Shown here: piece by piece, positions 25,304 to 33,314 of the stretch
Numbering within the stretch: position 1 is the stretch's first letter
Layout of the letters: every line of letters starts with the position of its first letter
Source: Corallococcus coralloides DSM 2259
Lineage (GTDB): Bacteria; Myxococcota; Myxococcia; Myxococcales; Myxococcaceae
Assembly: GCF_000255295.1 (NCBI RefSeq)
Contig: NC_017030.1
Coordinates: 2,914,001 to 2,978,000, forward strand
DNA length: 64,000 nt
Direction: 5' to 3'
The notes under the pieces: model-generated
What the model was told of the DNA's origin: nothing
Databases searched by the model: none
What the model saw: only the letters and a program-made list of their open reading frames with translations
Program-made: the position numbers and the translations under genes

Positions 25304-26803
25304 TTGGCCCAGGTGCGGAAGATCCTCATCGCCGACCCCGACCTCGACTCGGTGCGCGCCCTGTCGCGTGCGCTGCGCACGAAGGGCTATCAGGTGCACT
25401 ACGCGCCGGATGGCTCGCGGGCGCTGGAGGTCGCGGTGCTCCGGCACCCGGACCTGACGCTCTTCGACGAGGCGTGCCGGCTCTTGGACGCGCGCACGTT
25501 CGTGCAGATTCTCCGCACCAACCCGCGCACGGAAGACATCCCGGTGGTGCTCACCACGTCCAGCCTGGACTCGGACCGGGCGCGGGGCATGCGGGACGGC
25601 ACGCTGCGCAAGCCCTTCAACCTGGATGAAGTGCTCAGCCGCATCGAGCACATCTTCCGGCGCAACGAAGCGGCCAAGGACCTCAAGAGCGAGCAGCAGG
25701 AAATCGAAGGTTCGCTCAGCCAGCTCAGCATCCCGGACCTCATGCAGATATTGGGCATGAACAAGCGCAACGGGCGCCTGTCGCTGGAGCGCGGTTCGGA
25801 GCGCGGGGAGATCACCGTCTCGGATGGGCGCACGGTGAACGCGCGGCTGGGGAGGGTGGAAGGGGAGAAGGCGCTGTTCCGGCTGTTGGCGTGGACGGAG
25901 GGCAACTTCACCTTCACGCCCGGCACCAGCGCCGCGCGTCCGCGCATCAACCGCGCCATGGACGACGCGCTGTTGGAAGGCATGCGCCAGTCGGACGAGG
26001 TGAACCGCCTGTTGCCGGGCCTGCCGCCGCGCCACACGCGGCTGATGCTGGCGCCGGAGGTGGACCTGTCCGAGGAGCAGCACCCGGTGACAGCGCAGGT
26101 GATGGAGCTGCTGCGCCAGCCACGCGCGCTGGGCGAGGTGCTGGACCTGGCGCCCGCCACGGACATGGAAGTGCTGGGCGTGCTGTCCACGCTGCTCCAG
26201 AAGGGCGTGGCGCGCCCCACGGAGAGCGAAGGCCAGAACCTGGGCGCGGGAGACCTCATCGGCGCGGCGGAGGTGCACGCGCTGCGCGGGCGCCTGCTCC
26301 GCACACGCACGCTGGCGAAGGTGGCGACGGCGAAGGTCTTCGTGTGTGGCAGCGGTTCGTCCGCGGCGCGCCGCATCCTGGCGCGGGTGCCGGGGCTGGA
26401 GGCGATGTCGGCGGACCCGACCGCGGTGAAGAGCGGCTTCGGGACGCTGGGACGCCTGGAGCTGAGCGACGTGCTGAACGTGGACTTCTGCGTGCTGCCG
26501 CCCGCGGAGGCCGCGCGTCCGCTGTGGCGTCCGTTCAGCGCGGGGGCCATTGGCGCGCTGTTGATGGACAACTCGGAGCCGGCGGTGCGGCTGGCGCACT
26601 ACCTTGCCTGGGAGGTCCGCATCCCCATCGTGGTGGTGGGCACGGAGGTGCCGGCGCCGTTGCAGGGCGCTCCGGCCGGAGTGATTGCTCCAGGGGAGGA
26701 CCTCACGGAGGCCCTGCGCGCCATGCTGGTCCAGGCGCTCAACCCCGCGCCCACGCTGCCCGGTGTCACGCAGGTGCAGCGTGCTTCCGTGACGCCCCCG
26801 TGA
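25304..26803 (+). CDS. Receiver-like, PATAN (DUF4388) and P-loop-like three-part regulator
   Basis: A 499-residue protein. Residues about 1-120 form a receiver-like domain (ILIADPDLD, LFDEACRLLDA, LRKPFNLDE). About 135-250 match the PATAN/DUF4388 module (GSLSQLSIPDLMQILGMN, GEITVSDGRTVNARLG), found in bacterial regulators. The C-terminal third begins AKVFVCGSGSSAARRIL, which looks like a G-protein-type strand and degenerate P-loop lacking the usual GKT/S end. Nucleotide binding is therefore uncertain. The TTG start at 25304 has GCGGAGC upstream. It probably forms an operon with the receiver-GAF-GGDEF gene 24 bp upstream. Confidence 0.83.
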   Translation: MAQVRKILIADPDLDSVRALSRALRTKGYQVHYAPDGSRALEVAVLRHPDLTLFDEACRLLDARTFVQILRTNPRTEDIPVVLTTSSLDSDRARGMRDGTLRKPFNLDEVLSRIEHIFRRNEAAKDLKSEQQEIEGSLSQLSIPDLMQILGMNKRNGRLSLERGSERGEITVSDGRTVNARLGRVEGEKALFRLLAWTEGNFTFTPGTSAARPRINRAMDDALLEGMRQSDEVNRLLPGLPPRHTRLMLAPEVDLSEEQHPVTAQVMELLRQPRALGEVLDLAPATDMEVLGVLSTLLQKGVARPTESEGQNLGAGDLIGAAEVHALRGRLLRTRTLAKVATAKVFVCGSGSSAARRILARVPGLEAMSADPTAVKSGFGTLGRLELSDVLNVDFCVLPPAEAARPLWRPFSAGAIGALLMDNSEPAVRLAHYLAWEVRIPIVVVGTEVPAPLQGAPAGVIAPGEDLTEALRAMLVQALNPAPTLPGVTQVQRASVTPP

Positions 26804-26817
26804 AGCGGCGGGTTCCG

Positions 26818-26841
26818 GCGCTCCCGGTGTAGCGGGAGCGC
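26818..26841. terminator. Hairpin between convergent genes
   Basis: A perfect 9-bp stem GCGCTCCCG/CGGGAGCGC with a 6-nt loop lies in the 58-bp gap between the receiver/PATAN gene and the first P450. It has no T tract on either side, so it may work only as part of a factor-dependent terminator. Confidence 0.45.
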
Positions 26842-26861
26842 ACCCCGGCACCGCGGCGAGC

Positions 26862-28232
26862 TCAGCTCCTGCGCTCCAGGTACATGGGGAGCTCGCCCTT
26901 GGGCCACAGCGTCAGGTTCGCGTTCGGCTCCAGCGTGAAGCCGGGCGCTTCGCGCAGTCGGTAACGCTGGGCCACGGTGGCCACGATGAGCTGCGCCTCC
27001 ATCATCGTGAAGCCGCTGCCGATGCACATCCTGGGTCCGCCGCTGAAGGGGAAGTACGCGAAGCGGTGCCGCTTCGCCGCGGCCTCGGGGGCGAAGCGCT
27101 CCGGACGGAAGGCGTCCGGCTCCTCCCAGAAGTCCGGATGGCGCTGCGTGACGTAGGGGCACAAGTTCACCGACGTCCCCTTCGGGATGTGGAAGCCTCC
27201 GATGACGTCGTCCTCGTCCACGGTGCGGCTGAAGATGGGCACCGACGGGTACAGCCGCATCGTCTCCTCCAGCACCTGCTTCGTGTACGTGAGCCTCGGC
27301 ATGTCCTCCACCGTGGGCGCGCGTCCTCCCAGCACCGCGTCCAGCTCCGCGTGCAGCCGGGCCTCGGCCTCCGGGTACTTCGACAGCAGGCCCCATGTCC
27401 AGCTCAACGCCGTGGCGGTCGTCTCATGGCCGGCGAGGAGCATCGTCATCACCTCGGCCCCCAACTGCTCGTCCGTCATGCCCTCGCCCGTGTCCTCGTC
27501 ACGCGCGAGCATCAACATGGAGAGCAGGTCACCCGAGTCGTCGCCGCGCTCGCGCCGCGTGGCGATGATGCCCCGCACGGTTTCCTGCAGCGAGGCGCGC
27601 GCAGCGCGGAAGGCGCGGTCGTAGGGGGTGGGCAGCACGGGCGGCAGCATGCGGAAGGTGCGGAAGCGCTCGGCGATCTGCTTGCCCAGCTCGGTGAAGG
27701 CCACGCCTACCCGTTCGGTCTGGTCCTCCACGGAGGTGCCGAAGAGGGCCTCCCCGACGATGGTCAGCGTCAGCCGCTTCATCTCCTCGCTGATGCTCAG
27801 GGGCGTCCCGCTCGCGGCGGCCGGCTCCCAGCGCTGGAGCATCGCCTCCGTGCGACGGACCATGCCCGCGGCCATGCCCGCGATGCGCTGCCGGTGGAAG
27901 GCGGGCTGCGCGAGCCGCCGCTGACGGAGCCAGAAGTCCCCCGTGCTCACGAGCAGTCCGTTGCCGGTGAGCCACCGGACCATGCGGTACGTGAGGTGGT
28001 CCTTCGTGTAGTTCTTCACGTGGTCCTGCAACACGTGCTTCACGCCGTCCGGATGCGCGATCAGGTGTGCGCGCTGGGGGCCCAGCCGGTAGCCCACCAC
28101 GTCGCCGTACTGGCGATGAAGCGTGCTCATGCAGCCCAGGAGGTCGCGGCGCACGTCGGGCAGGATGCCCATGAGCAGGTGGCCCCGGTGACCCGGAGCC
28201 CGACGGGTGACGGCGGCGGTGGCGGTGGTCAT
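26862..28232 (-). CDS. Cytochrome P450 (copy 1)
   Basis: A 456-residue bacterial class P450 monooxygenase. The oxygen-binding I helix is LLAGHETTATALSW, the K-helix ExxR is in EETMRLYPSVPI, and the heme ligand is C403 in FSGGPRMCIGSGF. There is no membrane anchor. The nearly identical gene at 28366-29742 shows this is a tandem duplicate; the differences are scattered. The start ATG 28232 is upstream of a palindrome and direct repeats that also occur before copy 2. Redox partners are not encoded nearby and the substrate is unknown (fatty acid-like or secondary metabolite are both possible). Confidence 0.95.
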   Translation of the reverse strand: MTTATAAVTRRAPGHRGHLLMGILPDVRRDLLGCMSTLHRQYGDVVGYRLGPQRAHLIAHPDGVKHVLQDHVKNYTKDHLTYRMVRWLTGNGLLVSTGDFWLRQRRLAQPAFHRQRIAGMAAGMVRRTEAMLQRWEPAAASGTPLSISEEMKRLTLTIVGEALFGTSVEDQTERVGVAFTELGKQIAERFRTFRMLPPVLPTPYDRAFRAARASLQETVRGIIATRRERGDDSGDLLSMLMLARDEDTGEGMTDEQLGAEVMTMLLAGHETTATALSWTWGLLSKYPEAEARLHAELDAVLGGRAPTVEDMPRLTYTKQVLEETMRLYPSVPIFSRTVDEDDVIGGFHIPKGTSVNLCPYVTQRHPDFWEEPDAFRPERFAPEAAAKRHRFAYFPFSGGPRMCIGSGFTMMEAQLIVATVAQRYRLREAPGFTLEPNANLTLWPKGELPMYLERRS

Positions 28233-28255
28233 CGGGCGCAAAGGTAGCACGCCGA

Positions 28256-28312
28256 CATGCCCCGCGTGCATGGGCCGCGGACGCCAACGCAGGGGGCCGC
28301 GGGCGCCAACGC
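28256..28312 (-). promoter_or_regulatory. Upstream control region of P450 copy 1
   Basis: Two element types lie in the gap to copy 2. A palindrome CATGC-7-GCATG is at 28256-28272, 24 bp before the start codon. Two direct repeats GCGGrCGCCAACGC are at 28277-28290 and 28299-28312, 22 bp apart. The same elements stand in the same order upstream of copy 2. Direct repeats about two helical turns apart suit an AraC-type activator. Confidence 0.5.
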
Positions 28313-28365
28313 GCACTGCGAGTCGGTGTATCCGGAGCGCGCGTCCGTGCCGTCCCAATGAGTGC

Positions 28366-29742
28366 TCAGCTCCGACGCTCCAGGTACATGGGGAGCGCGC
28401 CCTTGGGCCGCAGCGTCAGGTGCGAATCCGGATCCAGCGTGAAGCCGGGCGCTTCGCGCAATCGGTAGCGCTGGGCCACGGTGGCCAGCACGAGCTGCGC
28501 CTCCATCATCGCGAAGCTGTTGCCGATGCACTGCCTGGGCCCGCCGCTGAAAGGGAAGTACGCGAAGCGGTGGCGCTTCGCGGCGGCCTCGGGGGCGAAG
28601 CGCTCCGGACGGAAGGCCTCCGGCTCTTCCCAGAAGTCCGGATGGCGCTGCGTGACGTAGGGGCTCACGTCCACCGACGTCCCCTTCGGAATGCGGAAGC
28701 CTCCGATGACGTCGTCCTCCTGCACGCTGCGGCTGAAGATGACCGCGGCGGGGTACAGCCGCATCGCTTCCTCCACCACCTGCTTCGTGTACGTGAGCCT
28801 CGGCACGTCCTCCACCGTGGGCGCGTGTCCCCCCAGCACCGCGTCCAGCTCCGCGTGCAGCCGGGCCTCCACCTCCGGGTGCTTCGACAGCAGGCCCCAC
28901 ACCCAGCTCAGCGACGTGGCCGTCGTTTCGTGGCCGGCGAGGAGCATCGTCATCACCTCGGCCCCCAGTTGTTCGTCCGTCATGCCCTCGCCCGTGTCCT
29001 CGTCGCGCGCGAGCATCAGCATGGAGAGCAGGTCGCCCGTGTCGTCGCCGCGCTCTCGCCGTGTGGTGATGATGCCCCGCACGGTTCTCAGCAGCGTGGC
29101 GCGCGCGTCGCGGAAGGCGCGGTCGTAGCGGGTGGGCAGCACGGGCGGCAGCATGCGGAAGGTGCGGAAGCGCTCGGCGATCTGCTGGCTCAGCTCGGTG
29201 AAGGCCGCGCCCACCTGTCCGGCCTGGGCTTCCACGGACGTGCCGAAGAGGGCCTCTCCGACGATGGCCAACGTCAGCCGCATCATCTCCTCGTTGATGC
29301 CCACGGGCGTGCCGTTCGCGGCGGCCGTCTCCCAGCGCTGGAGCAGTCCCTGCGTCTGCCGCACCATCCCCGCGGCCATGCCCGCGATGCGCTGCCGGTG
29401 GAAGGCGGGCTGCGCGAGCCGCCGCTGACGGAGCCAGAAGTCCCCCGTGCTCGTGAGCAGGCCATTGCCGGTGATCCACCGGCCCATGCGGTACGTGAGG
29501 TGGTCCTTCGTGTAGTTCTTCACGTGGTCCTGCAACACGTGCTTCACGGCATCCGGATGCGCGACCAGGTGCGAGCGCATGGGGCCTAGCCGGTAGCGCA
29601 CCACGTCGCCGTACTCGCGATGGAGGGTGCCCAGGCAGCCCAGGATGTCGCGGCGCACGTCGGGCAGGATGCCCATGAGCAGATGGCCCCGGGGGCCTGG
29701 GGGCTGACGGGTGACAGTGGCGGTGGCGGCGGCGGTGGTCAT
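28366..29742 (-). CDS. Cytochrome P450 (copy 2)
   Basis: A 458-residue P450 very similar to copy 1 over its whole length. It has LLAGHETTATSLSW (I helix), EEAMRLYPAAVI (ExxR) and C405 in FSGGPRQCIGNSF. Substitutions near the ExxR and heme loops may alter substrate range. ATG 29742 is preceded by AGGAGGAAG, a much better ribosome-binding site than that of copy 1. It ends 133 bp before copy 1 and is divergent from the AraC-family gene. The much longer open frame that continues upstream to about 31125 is a shadow of other genes. Confidence 0.95.
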   Translation of the reverse strand: MTTAAATATVTRQPPGPRGHLLMGILPDVRRDILGCLGTLHREYGDVVRYRLGPMRSHLVAHPDAVKHVLQDHVKNYTKDHLTYRMGRWITGNGLLTSTGDFWLRQRRLAQPAFHRQRIAGMAAGMVRQTQGLLQRWETAAANGTPVGINEEMMRLTLAIVGEALFGTSVEAQAGQVGAAFTELSQQIAERFRTFRMLPPVLPTRYDRAFRDARATLLRTVRGIITTRRERGDDTGDLLSMLMLARDEDTGEGMTDEQLGAEVMTMLLAGHETTATSLSWVWGLLSKHPEVEARLHAELDAVLGGHAPTVEDVPRLTYTKQVVEEAMRLYPAAVIFSRSVQEDDVIGGFRIPKGTSVDVSPYVTQRHPDFWEEPEAFRPERFAPEAAAKRHRFAYFPFSGGPRQCIGNSFAMMEAQLVLATVAQRYRLREAPGFTLDPDSHLTLRPKGALPMYLERRS

Positions 29743-29776
29743 CGGGCGCTTCCTCCTGGAGGGAGGTATCGCGCCG

Positions 29777-29833
29777 CCATGCCCCGCGTGCATGGTCCCG
29801 GGGCGCCAACGCATTGTCCGCGGGCGCCACCGC
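29777..29833. promoter_or_regulatory. Control region shared by P450 copy 2 and the AraC gene
   Basis: The palindrome CCATGC-7-GCATGG is at 29777-29795. Two direct repeats of the motif sGGGGCGCCAaCGC type lie at 29799-29812 and 29820-29833, 21 bp apart. The region lies between the divergent P450 copy 2 and AraC-family genes and is a duplicate of the element array before copy 1. It is the likely binding site of the AraC-type protein encoded next to it, which is inference. Confidence 0.5.
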
Positions 29834-29874
29834 GCATTGCGAGGCGAGGCGGCGTCAGGCCATGCTGTCCCGTG

Positions 29875-30903
29875 ATGCGTCCCCAGACGCTCCAATCCTC
29901 GCTGTTCCGCCCCCTGTTCCAGGTGGGCCTGTCGCTGGGCATCGCCCGGGAGCGGCTGCTCGAAGCGGTAGGCGTGGACGAAGCCCTGCTCGCGCGGCCG
30001 GACGTGCGGGTTCCCTACGCGGCGCTCCAGCGCGTGTGGACCCTGCTCGTCGAGGTGGGCGGCTCCGAGCCGCTGGCCGTGCGGCTCGCGCAGGCGCTGG
30101 AGCCCACCCACGTGGGGCTCGTGGGCTACGTGCTGGTCAACAGCCCCGACCTGCGCACGTCCCTCCAGCGCTATTGCCGCATCCACGCGCTGTTGGATCC
30201 GCGCACGACATGGCGAGTCCTCCAGCTGCCCGGGATGATGCGCGTGGAGCTGGAGCTGGATCCGCAGGATGCCTGGGCCTCGCGCCTGAAGCACCCCGTG
30301 GAGGGGCTGCTCGTGGCGATGGTGGCCAGCGGCCGCGAGCTCAGCGGCGAGGACTGGCGCCCCACGCGCGTGTGCGTCACGCATCCGCGCCATGCTGCGT
30401 CCTCGGACGTGGAGGAGTTCCTCGGCGTCGGCATCGAATACGGCGCGAGCGCCAACCTCGTGCAGGGCGACGAGGCCGCCGCGAACCTCCCCATCCGCCA
30501 CGCGGACATCGAGCTGGGCAACCTGCTCCACGCCCGCGCCGAAGCGGAGCTGGCGCGGGTGGAGGCCCACGAGGTCCGCTCCTGGCGCGAGCGCGTGGAG
30601 GAGGTGCTCGCGGCCCAGCCCCGCACGGGGGACCTCATCCCCTCGGACGTGGCGACGCGGCTCGCGGTGAGTGAGCGCACGCTCCAGCGCCGCCTGCGGG
30701 AGGAGGGCGTCACGTTCGCGGGCCTGGAGGACGCCGTGCGCCGCGACCGCGCCTTCCAGCTCCTGCGCGACGGACAGCTGCCCCACTTCGAGATCGCCTT
30801 CCTCCTGGGCTTCAGCGACCCCAGCGCCTTCACCCGCGCCTTCCGCCGCTGGAGCGGAATGACGCCGGGACAGTGGCAGGTGTCCCAGGCCGCGAAGCCC
30901 TGA
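29875..30903 (+). CDS. AraC-family transcriptional regulator (Arabinose_bd-type N-terminus)
   Basis: A 342-residue regulator. Residues about 15-200 resemble the AraC arabinose-binding-like ligand domain (PF12625; seen in OruR/ArgR-like proteins). The last 100 residues are an AraC helix-turn-helix pair: VATRLAVSERTLQRRLREEG and IAFLLGFSDPSAFTRAFRRW. It starts at ATG 29875; a GTG one codon upstream is possible. It diverges from P450 copy 2, with direct repeats between them, so it is the obvious candidate regulator of both P450 genes. The effector is unknown. Confidence 0.92.
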   Translation: MRPQTLQSSLFRPLFQVGLSLGIARERLLEAVGVDEALLARPDVRVPYAALQRVWTLLVEVGGSEPLAVRLAQALEPTHVGLVGYVLVNSPDLRTSLQRYCRIHALLDPRTTWRVLQLPGMMRVELELDPQDAWASRLKHPVEGLLVAMVASGRELSGEDWRPTRVCVTHPRHAASSDVEEFLGVGIEYGASANLVQGDEAAANLPIRHADIELGNLLHARAEAELARVEAHEVRSWRERVEEVLAAQPRTGDLIPSDVATRLAVSERTLQRRLREEGVTFAGLEDAVRRDRAFQLLRDGQLPHFEIAFLLGFSDPSAFTRAFRRWSGMTPGQWQVSQAAKP

Positions 30904-30990
30904 AGGAGGCAGGCGACGGAATCCGTCCCTCGCGCGGAATGTTTTCCCCATGGGCGTCCGCACACGGCCGCACCGGAGAGGGGAACACGG

Positions 30991-31590
30991 ATGATCAAGA
31001 CGCTGAGGGACGCGGAAGAGCTGGTGCGCACGCGCCACGTCATCACCGAGGTGCCCACCCATGGGCCCACGTCCCTCGTCGAACAGGTCATGGGCGGCAG
31101 GCCCACCGGCAGCTGGCGCGACCACGCGAAGGGGCGCCTCGCGTACCGGCTGGGGCGCATGCTGCGCGCGTCGAAGGACGTGCTCGCGGTGCGGCTGGTG
31201 GAGGGCAAGGTCGCCTTCGTGGACCCCACGCTCTGGCCCGCCGTCTACCGCGTCGCCATGGAGCCCGCGCGCCGCCGCCCGTCACTCCAGGGCCTGTCCC
31301 CGGACGCCCGCGCGCTGCTCTCCACCGTGGAGCGGGACAAGCGCGTCCCCCTGGACAAGGAAGGCCCGTGGACCAAGGCGCGCGAGGCGCTGGAGGAGCG
31401 GCTGCTGGTCCACTTCTCCGAGGCGCAGGATGACGACGGCCGCCACGTCGCGGTGCTGCGCTCGTGGCGGGACTGGGCGTCACCTTCGCTCAAGGCGGAC
31501 GCGGCCCGGCTCTCCTACGAGGACGCCCAGGCGCGGCTGCGGGCGGCATGCGACGGGGCACCCACGGGACTGGGGCCCTGGGTCTTCTAG
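30991..31590 (+). CDS. Hypothetical protein, 199 residues
   Basis: I do not recognise this protein. It begins MIKTLRDAEELVRTRHVITE after GGAGAGGGGAA, a good ribosome-binding site. It is soluble, mixed alpha/beta by composition, with many Arg, and ends GLGPWVF. No cofactor motif, signal or membrane segment is visible. It follows the AraC-family gene by 87 bp on the same strand and converges with a small unknown gene 13 bp away. Codon use is like the neighbours, so it is very likely real. Confidence 0.7.
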   Translation: MIKTLRDAEELVRTRHVITEVPTHGPTSLVEQVMGGRPTGSWRDHAKGRLAYRLGRMLRASKDVLAVRLVEGKVAFVDPTLWPAVYRVAMEPARRRPSLQGLSPDARALLSTVERDKRVPLDKEGPWTKAREALEERLLVHFSEAQDDDGRHVAVLRSWRDWASPSLKADAARLSYEDAQARLRAACDGAPTGLGPWVF

Positions 31591-31603
31591 TGGCGCCGGG
31601 GCT

Positions 31604-31948
31604 TCAGGCCGCCTCGTCCAGAATCTCCAGCGCGTCCCGGACACCCGGCAGCCGGGCGAGCAGCTCGTACTCCGCGGGCTGGAGCATGGACACGCGGCGG
31701 CCCGCGACGCGCTCCATCCACAGCTCGATGCGGTGGTCGCCATCCGGGTTGACCTGGCGGGAGATGCGGGCGCGGCGGCCCTCCTTGTGACAGGCCAGGA
31801 TGTCCTGCTGGAGGCTGCGCAGACGGCGGAACACCTTCAGCGCCATTCGACCCTCGGGGGTGTCGAACGTGTGGAAATGCCGGTTCCGCGACAGCGGCCG
31901 GCTGGGATCATGAAGCCTCTCCACGAGGCGGCGCACGAAAGGGTCCAT
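31604..31948 (-). CDS. Hypothetical protein, 114 residues
   Basis: A small basic soluble protein beginning MDPFVRRLVERLHDPSRPL, with a central segment rich in Arg (ALKVFRRLRSLQQDIL) and ending ALEILDEAA. I recognise no family. The start at ATG 31948 lies 40 bp from the divergent TPR lipoprotein start, and the gene ends 13 bp from the convergent hypothetical gene. An open frame continues upstream on this strand but runs antisense to the TPR gene. Confidence 0.6.
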   Translation of the reverse strand: MDPFVRRLVERLHDPSRPLSRNRHFHTFDTPEGRMALKVFRRLRSLQQDILACHKEGRRARISRQVNPDGDHRIELWMERVAGRRVSMLQPAEYELLARLPGVRDALEILDEAA

Positions 31949-31988
31949 CGACGGAGAAGGATAACATCCGCTACCCTGTCCCTCAGCG

Positions 31989-33314
31989 ATGCCCCCTCGA
32001 TTTTTCCCCCGCCCCTGGACGCTCGTCCTGCTCCTGCCGCTTGCCTGCAAGGACCCAGAGACAGCGGCCGCGCAGAAACAGGCCGTCCAGGTCCAGAACT
32101 CCCTGTCCCAGGGTCGTGAAGCGCTCACGAAGGGACAGTACGTCCGCGCCATCTCCGAGCTGCAGAAGGCCGCCAACGCCGCGCCAGAGAGCGTGGAGCC
32201 GCTCCTCCTCCTGGCCAAGGCCCACCAGGGCGCCGGCAACCCGGGCGCGGCCATCCTCACGCTCAAGCAGGCGGAGGGCCTCATCCCGGGCACGGACCCC
32301 GTCATCCAGAAGCAGCTCTCCGACCTGTACATGGGGGAGGGGCAGATTCCCCAGGCCATCTCCACGCTCGTGGCGCTGAGGAACGAGGGCAAGCTGTCCA
32401 ACGAGGACATCCTCTCGCTGGCCCGCCTCCAGGCGCGGCAGGGGCAGCCGGACGAGGCCTTCACCACGCTGGAGCGCATCCTCCGGGAGAACCCGGACGA
32501 CGCCCCGACGAAGACGGTGGAGGCCGAAATCCTGCTCATGAAGGGCGAGGAGCTGCTCGCGGCGAACCTGATGGACCGCGTGCTCCAGGGCACGCCCAGC
32601 TTCACGCCCGCGCGGCTCCTGCGCGCACGCTACTTCCTGATGAGCGGCGTCAGCGACATGGCGGAAGCGGACCTCCAGTCCGTGCCGCCCGAGGACGCGG
32701 ACACCACGGATGTGGTGGCGATGAAGGCCCGCGTGCTCATGGCGCTCGGGCGCCCGGCCGAGGCGGAAGGCGCGCTCCGCAAGCTGTTGGAGGACGACGC
32801 GGAGAACGCGGAGGCCGTCGCGTGGCTGGCGGAGATCGTCTGCGCCCAGGGCCGCGCGTCGGAGGCCCAGCAGTTGGTGGACCGCGCGCTGCACCTTCGC
32901 CCGCGCTTCGCCCGCGCGCTGTACGTGCGCGGCCGCGTGCTGGAGGAGCAGAGCGACGCGCGCGGGGCGGAGGACAGCTACCGCTTCGCCCTCAAGGCGG
33001 AGCCCGCCTTCCCGCCCGCGCTGTCACGCCTGTGGCGGCTGCACCTGAAGGCCGGCCGCAAGCCGGAGGCGCAGGAGGTGCTCGAGCGGCTGGCGAGCCT
33101 GAACGAGGCGACCGTGGAGGAGAAGGCCGCGCTCGCGAACCTCTACGCCCAGTTCGAGACGCAGCTGCCGCGCGGCAAGAAGCTCATCGAAGAGGCCCTG
33201 AAGCGCGAGCCGCAGAACCCCGAGTACCTGCGCATCCAGAAGGCCATCGACAAGGCGACGCCCAAGAAGAAGAAGGCCCCGACGGGGCCCGTCATCATCC
33301 GCGGGCGGCGCTGA
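31989..33314 (+). CDS. TPR-repeat lipoprotein
   Basis: A 441-residue envelope protein. It has a lipoprotein signal ending LLLPLAC (Cys at about residue 20), then tandem tetratricopeptide-like helix pairs from about residue 40 to 420 (for example ISELQKAANAAPESVEPLLLLAK and AEGALRKLLEDDAENAEAVAWLA). The tail is basic (KKKKAP). It probably acts as a protein-interaction scaffold in the periplasm or at a membrane. Its last 20 bp overlap the end of the convergent M16 peptidase gene, so the two messages are partly antisense. Confidence 0.88.
   Translation: MPPRFFPRPWTLVLLLPLACKDPETAAAQKQAVQVQNSLSQGREALTKGQYVRAISELQKAANAAPESVEPLLLLAKAHQGAGNPGAAILTLKQAEGLIPGTDPVIQKQLSDLYMGEGQIPQAISTLVALRNEGKLSNEDILSLARLQARQGQPDEAFTTLERILRENPDDAPTKTVEAEILLMKGEELLAANLMDRVLQGTPSFTPARLLRARYFLMSGVSDMAEADLQSVPPEDADTTDVVAMKARVLMALGRPAEAEGALRKLLEDDAENAEAVAWLAEIVCAQGRASEAQQLVDRALHLRPRFARALYVRGRVLEEQSDARGAEDSYRFALKAEPAFPPALSRLWRLHLKAGRKPEAQEVLERLASLNEATVEEKAALANLYAQFETQLPRGKKLIEEALKREPQNPEYLRIQKAIDKATPKKKKAPTGPVIIRGRR

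Noticed and set aside
23276-26851. A 1191-residue minus-strand open frame opposite the two receiver proteins
   Set aside because: It is the antisense shadow of two well-supported plus-strand genes and has only low-complexity His/Arg/Val-rich sequence.
29743-31125. Possible 460-residue upstream extension of P450 copy 2
   Set aside because: The frame is open but runs antisense to the AraC-family and hypothetical genes. A good ribosome-binding site and the duplicate copy both place the start at 29742.
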